Source: Candidatus Bathyarchaeota archaeon (GTDB lineage: Archaea; Thermoproteota; Bathyarchaeia; Bathyarchaeales; Bathycorpusculaceae). From it: 44,795 nt of DNA. Shown in pieces: positions 6,489-13,986 of this stretch (the first letter of the stretch is position 1; every line of letters starts with the position of its first letter). The stretch covers positions 1 through 44,795 of the forward strand of contig JANXDU010000017.1 of NCBI GenBank assembly GCA_025059195.1, given 5' to 3'. The position numbers and the translations under genes were made by a program. The notes beneath the pieces were generated by a model. That model ran no database searches. It was not told the origin of the DNA and saw only the letters and a program-made list of their open reading frames with translations.

Positions 6489-7253
6489 TTGGAAAAACAA
6501 AGAAAAGCAATTTACGCCACAATATGGACCATACTGATGGCAATAGCGTGCTACGCCACCATCACCTTAATGCCATCAGTAATTACGCCATCCATACCCC
6601 CCGAATGGTCTCTTATATTATTTATCGAAGTTACTCTACTCTCCATAAGCCTAATAATCCTAACAATGGCGCTAAAACTACGCAAAGAAACCTTCAAAGC
6701 CACATTACCTACGAACCAAATCCCATTCAAACTTTCAAAAGTCAAGAAAACCCTAATCGCAACCGTCCTCACAATGCTTCTAGCAGCATCCGTTTACGCA
6801 ACTATATGGCTACTAACAGTAAAAGTCCCCGTTGTCTACCGTGAACCATTCGAAGTCTGGTTCAGCGACGAAACAAACCCAAATAGATGGTATCCACTAC
6901 ATCAACACTTCGGACAAGAAGTTACGCTTCCACCAGCGAACCTAACCAACCGAGCCTTCGACATATACCTAAAATTCACAAACAACGGAAAAAGAGCTGT
7001 AACCATAACCGTCAACATAACCGCCTATAACGTCACAACCAAAGAAATAACGCCCCTAATGGGCTTCCAAATACAGTCAAGCAACCTAACAGACTTCAAA
7101 TGGGGCACCATCCAATTCAGCGTAACCGTCAAAGCCGGAGAAACCGTAAACGGAACAGTAACCTACCACCTAAGCAACAACGCCCCGCTATTCCAGAACC
7201 AACCCAACATGGAAATCGCATGGAAGCTGTGGCGAAGCGAACCTACCTCTTAA
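6489..7253 (+). CDS. membrane protein with extracellular Ig-like domain
   Basis: About 254 residues from the TTG at 6489, chosen because GGTGA lies five bases upstream; the open frame extends to a GTG at 6357 without a ribosome binding site. Three membrane segments are visible: about 8-27, 38-58 and 88-107. A beta-rich C-terminal half follows (about 115-250) with several NxT/S sequons and the pattern FEVWFSDE...TFTNNGKRAVTITVNITAY, like an exported CARDB/Ig fold. It is probably anchored with the C-terminal domain outside. Function is unknown; a surface or envelope role is inferred from its neighbours. Confidence 0.6.
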   Translation: MEKQRKAIYATIWTILMAIACYATITLMPSVITPSIPPEWSLILFIEVTLLSISLIILTMALKLRKETFKATLPTNQIPFKLSKVKKTLIATVLTMLLAASVYATIWLLTVKVPVVYREPFEVWFSDETNPNRWYPLHQHFGQEVTLPPANLTNRAFDIYLKFTNNGKRAVTITVNITAYNVTTKEITPLMGFQIQSSNLTDFKWGTIQFSVTVKAGETVNGTVTYHLSNNAPLFQNQPNMEIAWKLWRSEPTS

Positions 7254-7410
7254 TACACCGCTCCGCCCCACAAAAAACTCTCACCCACATCCCCTTTTCT
7301 TCACTACCCAAAAGCTCACTACACTCTTTACATCGCCTTTCAAACGTTTGATGAATAGTTAAATAAACATTCCTAGGCTTAACCAAAAAAGCATCAAGCG
7401 TCTTATTCAC
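7243..7410 (-). CDS. 55-residue zinc-ribbon-like protein
   Basis: GTG start at 7410, TAG stop at 7243. It begins MNKTLDAFLVKP and contains RRCKECSELLGS followed by VFCGAERCIKR, giving a C-x2-C...C-x4-C arrangement typical of a small zinc ribbon. A TATA-like sequence (tttaaattata on the minus strand, 7428-7438) lies upstream. It overlaps the end of the plus-strand membrane protein gene by 11 bases. The IS copy 2 lies 55 bases upstream of the start. The target is unknown. Confidence 0.55.
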   Translation of the reverse strand: MNKTLDAFLVKPRNVYLTIHQTFERRCKECSELLGSEEKGMWVRVFCGAERCIKR

Positions 7411-7465
7411 ACCTATCCCTCACGCCTATAATTTAAACGCATTCATATAAATGATTTACGTTTAC

Positions 7466-7604
7466 AAAAACGTAGCAGAAAGCCCATGAATTTATTCATG
7501 GGATGAATGCTGGATAAGTTTATATCTGTCAAATCTGTCAATGTCTTAGATGTTTTGTAAACCTCACAAACCGAGAATCCTACGAATTAATTCGTGGGAG
7601 TGTC
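7466..7604 (+). mobile_element. 139-bp MITE-like deleted IS608-like copy (copy 2)
   Basis: It follows TTAC (7462-7465), starts aaaaacgtagcag and ends gggagtgtc, like copy 1, but keeps only the two ends. The left hairpin is CCCATGAAT-tt-ATTCATGGG: the stem sequence differs from copy 1 but the 9-bp pairing is kept. The last 50 or so bases match copy 1 (gtaaacctcacaaaccgaga..). It has no coding capacity. It sits exactly at the stop codon of the minus-strand CDP-alcohol phosphotransferase gene. Confidence 0.88.
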
Positions 7605-8092
7605 ATAACCCACATAACAAGGTTTAACACCGACAAAACAACTCTGCTTTCAGTCCCGCCTAGTTTCACCTCATAACCCTTCCTCTGGTAATACCCATGA
7701 ACACAATGAACAAACGTTGTCGCAGCCAAAACCAAACACACCACAAAAACACTCTTAACTGATGCATAGAAAAACCCAGATACAAAAAAACATGACGACA
7801 CATAATCAGACGCTTTGTCAATCAACCATCCATTCTTTCTACCCAAATTCCTCAACCTCGCAATTTTCCCGTCAACACCATCAAAAATATAATGCACAAA
7901 CAACGCAACATTACACAACAAATAACCATAGCCCCCCTCTAGCAATACATAAAAAGCAAAAGCCACCAAACTTGCCAAAACCGCAATAAACGTAGCCAAA
8001 TCCGGATGCAAAAAACGGAACAAACAAGTTGCAACAAAATTCAAGAAACGCTCTTCTCTATTGCTAATCAACGGATTAACAACCTTAGTCAC
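7580..8092 (-). CDS. CDP-alcohol phosphatidyltransferase family protein
   Basis: 170 residues from the GTG at 8092. This start overlaps the stop of the upstream gene (GTGACTAA) and has GGAGG seven bases before it; the frame also extends to 8134. The family signature D-x2-D-G-x2-A-R-x8-G-x3-D-x3-D is complete (DGVDGKIAR...GWLIDKASD), so catalytic residues are intact. Multiple membrane helices are present. The enzyme would transfer a CDP-linked lipid or phospho-head group to an alcohol in the membrane. The last seven codons (TLPRINS) come from IS copy 2; without it the gene would stop right after WVM. It is coupled to the mannosyltransferase-like gene, suggesting lipid or glycan modification of the envelope. 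Confidence 0.85.
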   Translation of the reverse strand: MTKVVNPLISNREERFLNFVATCLFRFLHPDLATFIAVLASLVAFAFYVLLEGGYGYLLCNVALFVHYIFDGVDGKIARLRNLGRKNGWLIDKASDYVSSCFFVSGFFYASVKSVFVVCLVLAATTFVHCVHGYYQRKGYEVKLGGTESRVVLSVLNLVMWVMTLPRINS

Positions 8093-9101
8093 TATACATC
8101 CTCCATTTAAAGTCATACACCCTAACAGCCTCAAAAACGGTCATCACCGTCGAAAACACAAAGTAAAGCATAACCCACACTTTCTTTCTCCTTGACTTCA
8201 CCACCGGCTCACAGCCCAGCAACAGATAAACTGGAATCAACGGAATAAAGTATCTCCCCCAGCTAAAAATATACCCAAACACTTGACCAACAACAAGCAG
8301 AACAGTATATGCAACAACAAAATACAAAAGCAACCATTTACCTTTAACATCCATACTTGTAAGCTTCCCACTGAAAACCTTAACCGAAAACGGAGCCACA
8401 AACATAAACGGATAAATAAACGGAAAAAGCAAAAAACTAAACCACCCATCACCCCATAATATACGATTTTTCAAAGCATTATAAAAAACAGAAGCCTTTT
8501 CAATAAAATTAAGAGGCTTCCCCGCAAACAAATAGTTGACGTAGCCCCACCAAACAACGGCAAAAACAGCCAACAAATACGCCACACACTCCCTCTTTCT
8601 TTCAAACACAACATACCCCAACACAAACGGAATAAAAACCCAAAACGAGTAAGCCGTCAAAACGCCACAAGCCAATACAAAGGCAGCATAAACATGTTTC
8701 TCTCTCATAAACAACCATATAAAAACAACTGTTAAAAGAACGTTTAAACTCTCAGACATGGCTTGCGAACCGTAAAGCAAAATAAACGGGTTTAAGAGGA
8801 AAAAAACACTTGTAGCAACTGCTACATCTTCATTCAAGCCCCACCTCGCCAACACAACCCCCGCCAACAACACACAAACAACCGAAAACAACCTCATCCA
8901 CAAAAAATTCCTAACAAAAGCAATCACAAACTGATACACGGGCAACCATATCAATGAATGGGCATATCTAACTGAAAAACCAATATTATACGCAAGCTGA
9001 AACCTAAAATAACTATCATAATCAATATCCGGCAACAAAAACACCAACAAAATCATTATGTATCCAGCAGCAACCAGCAACGCCAAAGCCAACTTATCCA
9101 T
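8085..9101 (-). CDS. GT-C family membrane glycosyltransferase
   Basis: 338 residues with about nine to ten membrane helices. The acidic pair in the first extramembrane loop (PDIDYDSYFRF, residues about 25-35) and the LLYGSQAMSESLNVLL segment (about 110-125) are typical of dolichyl-phosphate-sugar dependent GT-C enzymes (PMT/GT39/ArnT-like). It would transfer a sugar from a polyprenyl phosphate carrier to a protein or lipid on the outer membrane face. Codons 93-97 (VAVAT) contain a perfect dispersed palindrome (8812-8825). It overlaps the CDP-alcohol phosphotransferase gene by eight bases. The exact sugar and acceptor are not predictable. Confidence 0.7.
   Translation of the reverse strand: MDKLALALLVAAGYIMILLVFLLPDIDYDSYFRFQLAYNIGFSVRYAHSLIWLPVYQFVIAFVRNFLWMRLFSVVCVLLAGVVLARWGLNEDVAVATSVFFLLNPFILLYGSQAMSESLNVLLTVVFIWLFMREKHVYAAFVLACGVLTAYSFWVFIPFVLGYVVFERKRECVAYLLAVFAVVWWGYVNYLFAGKPLNFIEKASVFYNALKNRILWGDGWFSFLLFPFIYPFMFVAPFSVKVFSGKLTSMDVKGKWLLLYFVVAYTVLLVVGQVFGYIFSWGRYFIPLIPVYLLLGCEPVVKSRRKKVWVMLYFVFSTVMTVFEAVRVYDFKWRMYSD
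8812..8825. repeat. dispersed palindrome, perfect copy inside glycosyltransferase gene
   Basis: GTAGCAACTGCTAC, read on the minus strand as codons for VAVAT within a hydrophobic segment. Confidence 0.8.
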
Positions 9102-9133
9102 AACACCGCCATTTCTACACTACTGCTTCACAC

Positions 9134-9162
9134 CTTAAAAAATTTTGTATAAACCTTAAATA
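9134..9162 (+). promoter_or_regulatory. putative promoter of surface-protein gene
   Basis: The box taaaaaattttgtataaaccttaaa lies about 35-60 bases before the ATG at 9196, and matches the AATTTTTxATAA(A/G)C pattern found before other long transcription units here. Confidence 0.45.
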
Positions 9163-9195
9163 AAAAAAGAGAAAAAATAAACAAAGGTTAACCGT

Positions 9196-11433
9196 ATGAA
9201 AACCAGCGCCGTCGTGTTTATCGCTCTACTCTTTTCTATTATTTTTGCACTATCAGTTCTGCTTCCAATTGATACAACCAAAGCAGACGACATAATAACC
9301 GTAACACGACAATTTGCGGTAGACCGCATCGACAATGATGCATACGTCTTCGGAGAAGCCACCACCTACTCGACAGCTAGAACAACAGCAACAAGCGAAA
9401 TACCCTTCGGGGGCTCGCTTGTAATTGGACAAGACTTCTCTGGCGGTAAATACAAAGTATACCGAAGCTTCCTAAAGTTTGATACAAGCCGAATCCCCGA
9501 CAACGCAACAATTCTCTCCGCCAAACTCTACCTATACGGAGAATGGGACCAAAGCGCAACAGACTTCGTGATTCGCATTCAAAAATGGACCGGAGACACT
9601 CCAGTGACAACTGACGATTACAACCAATTCGACGGCGTAAACTACGATGACGGCACCTTCAACACAGCCAATTTCCTAACATGGCAATGGAACGTAATAA
9701 CAATATCAAACTTCAACATCATCAACAAAACTGGTTATACCACAATTTGCCTCCGCTCCTCAAGAGACATAAACTCAAATACGCCTACCGGCGCAGAATT
9801 TGTCCATGTTTTCGCCAAAGACTGGCTTGGAAACAGACCGCCATTCCTTGAAATCACATATAGCTACCCGCTACCCAAATTCACAGTCATCCCAAACTGG
9901 TTGGTTGGTGGCGAAAATGGATGCCTAGTAGCCATCGACGTGCAACCCAACTCATCTAGAGTTGAAGACTTAAGCGACTGGCTGGGAACAAATTTTGATA
10001 TAAGCACGCTGCGGAACGGTTACGGATTTTTATTAATAGGACTTGAGGACGAACCAATGGATGTATACGGGGGACCCGGAGCTGGACCAAGAATAGTCAA
10101 ATTTGATGGAAAACAATTCACAAATGTCGCCCCATCAGTAGAAGGCGTTCAAATAATGGATATTGCCCGCTACCGCTCAAAGTTTCTTATAGGTGGATAT
10201 TATAAATCTTCTGGTCATTACTATGCTTATGGAAGACTATACACTTACGACGGACAAACGTTTAATGACGTAACTTCCGAAATCCTAGGTGGCTATTTCG
10301 AACCAATGATTACCTGTCTGGCAGACTGTGAAAACTATTGGCTAATCGGCGCTTGGGACAGCGAACGAAACCTCGGCTACCTCTACAAATGGGACGGAAA
10401 AGAGCTGACTACGCTGTTGAGTGGCGATGAGTTTGGCGCCCCAACTGAAATTGAATGGAACGGTGAATACGCCTTAATAGGATTTGAGTATGGTATTGAT
10501 TACGCACCCCTTTTTAAATATGACGGAAAAACGCTCACCGATTTGTCTGAACAAGCCGACTTTCCAGCAACGACCGGCATCGGAGAAATTTCATGGAACG
10601 GAACCCACTTTCTCATATCCAACAGATGGCATGGCGGTTACATTGACGAAACTTATCTCAAACTTTTCGATGGCGAAAACTTCACAACCCTTACCTACGG
10701 AATACAATGGAATGCCATTGAATGGTGTGGCTCTTACTGGATGCTTGGCGGGCGAACAGAAACAGAATACCTGCTGATGGGACTTGACGTTAACGGAGAA
10801 TGGACAGACTACAGCTCAGCAATATGGTTTGAACCAACCGCCCTCTGCCCCGGAGCCGTAATAATCTATGTTAAATCAGAACCAGAAATCAACGCTAGAT
10901 TTAGTTTCCAAGGCGTAACCTACCGAACACCAGTAGTGGTGCCTTGCTACTTTGGCAACTACCGCATAGATGTTATAGACATATACAAAGAAATCAACGA
11001 CACTAGACTAGCCTTCAACTACATGATTTACTCAGCAAGCCCACCAATCCAAATTTCATCCTCATCAACAACACTCTCAATAACCAACGACGCAAACCTC
11101 ACCCTCGTCTACTTCGTCGGCGGACCACCAAAAATCGAACCACCTACCCCGCCAGCACTTGAAGAACAATACTGTCTCCCATTAACCTTTTACATACTAC
11201 TATTAATAGTATTCATTGTAGGCTTAATCTTTTACAGCCAACGTGAAACATGGAAAACCGCCATTCCACTTATCCCAATAATCCTATGGCTACTAATATT
11301 CCAACCAAAAATACCAGTAGAACAAATGCCCATAGCAATACTGCGCCGATTCATCGTTCCCCCGTGGCATCTATACATGGCAGCACTCCTAACAATAGTA
11401 GCAGTCGCTACAATACTAACCAGAAAAGAATAA
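9196..11433 (+). CDS. exported DNRLRE / propeller-like surface protein with C-terminal membrane anchors
   Basis: 745 residues. A signal peptide covers about 1-30. Residues about 40-220 resemble a DNRLRE domain (YRSFLKFDTSRIPDNATILSA.., W.V/I.I.., ending FLEITYSYP). Residues about 230-560 carry repeated units with FDGK/YDGQ/WDGKxLT followed by a 'xxWNGxxxLIG' strand about every 50-60 residues, suggesting a beta-propeller. A small beta domain (about 575-640) precedes a proline linker and three membrane helices (about 660-680, 689-705, 723-741). It is likely displayed on the particle or cell surface as an adhesin or spike. An imperfect dispersed palindrome lies in the last helix (11398-11411). 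Confidence 0.72.
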   Translation: MKTSAVVFIALLFSIIFALSVLLPIDTTKADDIITVTRQFAVDRIDNDAYVFGEATTYSTARTTATSEIPFGGSLVIGQDFSGGKYKVYRSFLKFDTSRIPDNATILSAKLYLYGEWDQSATDFVIRIQKWTGDTPVTTDDYNQFDGVNYDDGTFNTANFLTWQWNVITISNFNIINKTGYTTICLRSSRDINSNTPTGAEFVHVFAKDWLGNRPPFLEITYSYPLPKFTVIPNWLVGGENGCLVAIDVQPNSSRVEDLSDWLGTNFDISTLRNGYGFLLIGLEDEPMDVYGGPGAGPRIVKFDGKQFTNVAPSVEGVQIMDIARYRSKFLIGGYYKSSGHYYAYGRLYTYDGQTFNDVTSEILGGYFEPMITCLADCENYWLIGAWDSERNLGYLYKWDGKELTTLLSGDEFGAPTEIEWNGEYALIGFEYGIDYAPLFKYDGKTLTDLSEQADFPATTGIGEISWNGTHFLISNRWHGGYIDETYLKLFDGENFTTLTYGIQWNAIEWCGSYWMLGGRTETEYLLMGLDVNGEWTDYSSAIWFEPTALCPGAVIIYVKSEPEINARFSFQGVTYRTPVVVPCYFGNYRIDVIDIYKEINDTRLAFNYMIYSASPPIQISSSSTTLSITNDANLTLVYFVGGPPKIEPPTPPALEEQYCLPLTFYILLLIVFIVGLIFYSQRETWKTAIPLIPIILWLLIFQPKIPVEQMPIAILRRFIVPPWHLYMAALLTIVAVATILTRKE
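11398..11411. repeat. dispersed palindrome, one-mismatch copy
   Basis: GTAGCAGTCGCTAC, encoding VAVAT in the last membrane helix of the 745-residue surface protein. Its minus-strand complement is identical to the copy at 37110. Confidence 0.5.
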
Positions 11434-11533
11434 CATCATATAACAAACTTCTATAACTCAATTCCATAAACCTTAATATTCAACATACTTAAAATATCTT
11501 CAAATGAAAAATATAAGGAGGGAATAGGGAAAA

Positions 11534-12250
11534 ATGCTACGGAAGTCCAACGTCTCCACCGCCTTTCCGCTGCTGGTTCTAATGCTTTGCGCCCTCATAG
11601 TTTCCAGTTTTTTTGTAATAGGTGTGGTGGACGCTTGTCATAGGCGTCCTAGACCCCCATGTCCAAGACCCCGCCCCCAGCCACCCGGCAAATGGATAGA
11701 AGTCACTATCCTATGTGAAGAAACTGGCAAGCCTATCCCAGACGGTTTAGCTGTCAAATGCGAAGGTCCAATGAACTTTGCCGACATAAAGTTCACGAAG
11801 AATGGAAAAGTCTTATTCGGCTCCGGAGTTATTGACGGAACATACGTCATCTCATGGACTTGGTGCGGTAAGCTATGGAGCAGAACAGTCACCATCGACT
11901 GTTCAAAGCTGATATGGCAATTCGAATACAAAGTGCCCAACCCGAAGATAATCAAACACTTCTACTACGACGCACCATACTTCGATAACCCGCCAATCGC
12001 CGGGCTAGATGTAACGCTATATGTTGGAACAACGCCAGTTGTTACGCTGAAGACCGACGACACGGGCACTGTTGTATTCGACGGTAAATACGTTGAAGTC
12101 GGCAAAGAATACTACTTGAAGTGGCTGTGGGGCGGAGTCGAAGAGACTGAAGGACCAATAACCTTCAAATACGACGATTTCGGCAGATTGATGAACTGCG
12201 TCTGGGAAGGCAAGAACTACTTAAAGCCGAAAGGTGGTGGGGGCGAGTAG
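11534..12250 (+). CDS. secreted protein with two Ig-like repeats
   Basis: 238 residues. A signal peptide (about 1-35, ending VVDACH) is followed by a proline/arginine-rich linker (RRPRPPCPRPRP..). Two related beta domains follow (about 55-135 and 140-230). Both have the pattern 'T/G-YVISWTWCGKLW' / 'EYYLKWLWGGVEE' before a final strand, an internal duplication. The fold resembles Cna-B/SpaA-type stalk domains. No C-terminal anchor is seen; the end is glycine-rich. An AAGGAGG ribosome binding site lies about 15 bases upstream. It is probably secreted or held by another surface protein. Confidence 0.62.
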   Translation: MLRKSNVSTAFPLLVLMLCALIVSSFFVIGVVDACHRRPRPPCPRPRPQPPGKWIEVTILCEETGKPIPDGLAVKCEGPMNFADIKFTKNGKVLFGSGVIDGTYVISWTWCGKLWSRTVTIDCSKLIWQFEYKVPNPKIIKHFYYDAPYFDNPPIAGLDVTLYVGTTPVVTLKTDDTGTVVFDGKYVEVGKEYYLKWLWGGVEETEGPITFKYDDFGRLMNCVWEGKNYLKPKGGGGE

Positions 12251-12255
12251 GTATA

Positions 12256-12286
12256 GGTCGACTAGGGGGGAGTTCCCCCGTCGACC
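12256..12286. terminator. strong stem-loop after secreted protein gene
   Basis: GGTCGAC (12256-12262) pairs with GTCGACC (12280-12286), and the G-run pairs with CCCCC inside. It starts six bases after the TAG stop. It has no T-run directly after it, so it may act as an RNA-stabilising or processing hairpin rather than a simple terminator. Confidence 0.5.
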
Positions 12287-12324
12287 ACTAAATTCTCCTT
12301 AACTAAATTATAGGTGATGAATGT

Positions 12325-12447
12325 TTGCATCTTGCAAAAAGAGCTTTACAATGGTTTTGCCCAAAATGTGGCGTATACAAAACCGCAGCTAAACGCCCTA
12401 AATGTTCCCGTTGCGGTCGAAAAATGGAATACGCCATTAGACCTTAA
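12325..12447 (+). CDS. 40-residue zinc-ribbon microprotein
   Basis: TTG start at 12325 with GGTGA seven bases upstream. The product reads MHLAKRALQWFCPKCGVYKT..KCSRCGRKMEYAIRP, with C-x2-C...C-x2-C spacing typical of a zinc ribbon. It is very basic. It converges on another zinc-ribbon gene 8 bases downstream. The longer overlapping frame in this region starting at 12314 has no such motif and is taken as a shadow. Confidence 0.6.
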   Translation: MHLAKRALQWFCPKCGVYKTAAKRPKCSRCGRKMEYAIRP

Positions 12448-12454
12448 AAAACGT

Positions 12455-12694
12455 TTACCTAACCCGAATATATCTTGTTTTAATCGTTCCGGCGCAATAT
12501 GGACAGTTGCGGGTTCGACTGTTCGACGGCAACTCTCTCCCGCATTTAACACAAAACTTAACTTCCGTCAACGTTTTAGGCTTGTAAGGTTCACCATAAT
12601 ACTGCTCATATTTCTTGCTTACACACCGTTTATGAGTCAAGGTTCTTCCCCCACTCAAGAAATCATCTGCAAATGTTTTTAAGAAATACTCCAA
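12455..12694 (-). CDS. zinc-ribbon protein
   Basis: 79 residues. The second half contains VKFCVKCGRELPSNSRTRNCPYCAG, a textbook C-x2-C...C-x2-C zinc ribbon, followed by a basic tail (KTRYIRVR). The N-terminal half is charged and unrecognised, and an internal start is possible. It faces the 40-residue zinc ribbon on the opposite strand. Confidence 0.6.
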   Translation of the reverse strand: MEYFLKTFADDFLSGGRTLTHKRCVSKKYEQYYGEPYKPKTLTEVKFCVKCGRELPSNSRTRNCPYCAGTIKTRYIRVR

Positions 12695-12760
12695 TATCGT
12701 AGCAACTTAAATTTTTTGAAAAAATTTAATAATAAAACCTCTAATAAAAAATAAATCGAA

Positions 12761-13393
12761 ATGTTTAAAGCGTTTGCCACATTTACATTGAAAGCACTCC
12801 TAATATACAGCATAACCATCTTAATCTACATTTCACTCTGGAACATCATATTATTTTCGCCAATCTTTTCCTATTTAGCTCCCAACTTCCCCACGCATCA
12901 ACCATCAAGCACAGAACAAACGGTTGACTTGTATACAAACATAGACGTAAAAATCTACCGTTACGGTTTTCTGCCAACATACTGGAGCCGTATAGGCGAC
13001 CTAACCTTCTACCATCAAACCTTCTTTTCTCTCCTAACACTAACCTTATGCGCCGTCATAGCAATAAAATATAGGCGTTTAACCTTCATCCAAAATCAAA
13101 AATCCCTTAAACCAAACATAAACACGCCTACTCACAGAGATGAACAAACACTAAAAAACAACAACAAAAAAGCATCCGGCTTAATCGTGAAAGTTTGGGC
13201 GCTCATCGGATTCGCTTGGTTCATTGTTTACCAACTGCTGGCAACCCTTCCATACGATGTAAGTTTTATACTTGTTGAACTGTTAAATTACGCCATGTGG
13301 ATAGCAATGTTAGCTTCAATTGGCACGCTTATTTACCCACACTTTAAAACACTCTACCATAAAATTTGGAAAGGAGGTGAAAAACACGAATAA
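12761..13393 (+). CDS. four-helix membrane protein
   Basis: 210 residues. Membrane segments are at about 8-35, 87-105, 144-163 and 174-193. The loop between the first two is probably external (about 40-85) and a polar lysine/asparagine-rich loop lies inside (about 108-140). No family is recognised. The upstream region is AT-rich (aaattttttgaaaaaatttaataataaaacc). Its 3' end overlaps the start of the tail-collar-like gene by 17 bases, suggesting coupled translation and a shared structure. Confidence 0.55.
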   Translation: MFKAFATFTLKALLIYSITILIYISLWNIILFSPIFSYLAPNFPTHQPSSTEQTVDLYTNIDVKIYRYGFLPTYWSRIGDLTFYHQTFFSLLTLTLCAVIAIKYRRLTFIQNQKSLKPNINTPTHRDEQTLKNNNKKASGLIVKVWALIGFAWFIVYQLLATLPYDVSFILVELLNYAMWIAMLASIGTLIYPHFKTLYHKIWKGGEKHE

Positions 13394-13943
13394 GCCAAAA
13401 ACCTTAACAGCCATTAGTCTCGTCTTCGCCATCGCCATCGCCTTCGTCATAGGCTACTACCACGGACAGCTCTCAGCCACCCAGCAAGAAGTCGCATTCC
13501 CCCACATGGTTAACTTCACAATAATCCGCAACGGAAAAACAGTCTACAACTACACAACCCACAACATACTCACAACCATAGGCGCAAGGTTCATCCGCAA
13601 CATCTTATGCTTTGACAACGAAACACAAAGACAAGTAAAATACATTGCATTATCAAGCGACACGTCACCATCCAAAACTTGGACTAAACTTCCAAACGAA
13701 TACACAACCGGCGGACTGGAACGAAAAGCAGGCACCCCATCCACAATAAATGCAACAGCCTTCCAAGTGGTTGCACAATGGACATCATCAACGACAACAA
13801 CGATAAAATGCACCGGTTTACATTGGAGCGGAACAAGCGGAAGCGACAACAACTTATTCGCAGTAGCTTCAATACCCGACGCATCAGTAACGCCCGGCGA
13901 CATAATACAAGTAACATGGACTATCAACACTAAGGACGGCTAA
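13377..13943 (+). CDS. membrane-anchored phage tail-collar/fibre-like protein
   Basis: 188 residues from the GTG at 13377, inside an AAGGAGGTGA sequence at the end of the preceding gene. An N-terminal anchor (about 8-32) is followed by a domain with YIALSSDTSPS...LPNEYTTGGLERKAGT...IPDASVTPGDIIQVTWTI. This order (IAL-G/S..., GGL-x-R, ...F-pv...GD-x-x-x-V-TWTI) matches a recurrent domain of phage tail fibre/collar proteins. It suggests an attachment or baseplate role at the particle surface. The match is from motif memory; the membrane anchor is unusual for a tail protein. Confidence 0.6.
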   Translation: MKNTNKPKTLTAISLVFAIAIAFVIGYYHGQLSATQQEVAFPHMVNFTIIRNGKTVYNYTTHNILTTIGARFIRNILCFDNETQRQVKYIALSSDTSPSKTWTKLPNEYTTGGLERKAGTPSTINATAFQVVAQWTSSTTTTIKCTGLHWSGTSGSDNNLFAVASIPDASVTPGDIIQVTWTINTKDG

Positions 13944-13986
13944 ACAATCCCCATTCTTACTCCCAATAGGAGCGCATGATAAAAAA

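Noticed and set aside
12314-12682. 122-codon plus-strand frame over the zinc-ribbon region
   Set aside because: Both zinc-ribbon genes (one on each strand) lie inside it in other frames and show clear motifs; this frame does not.
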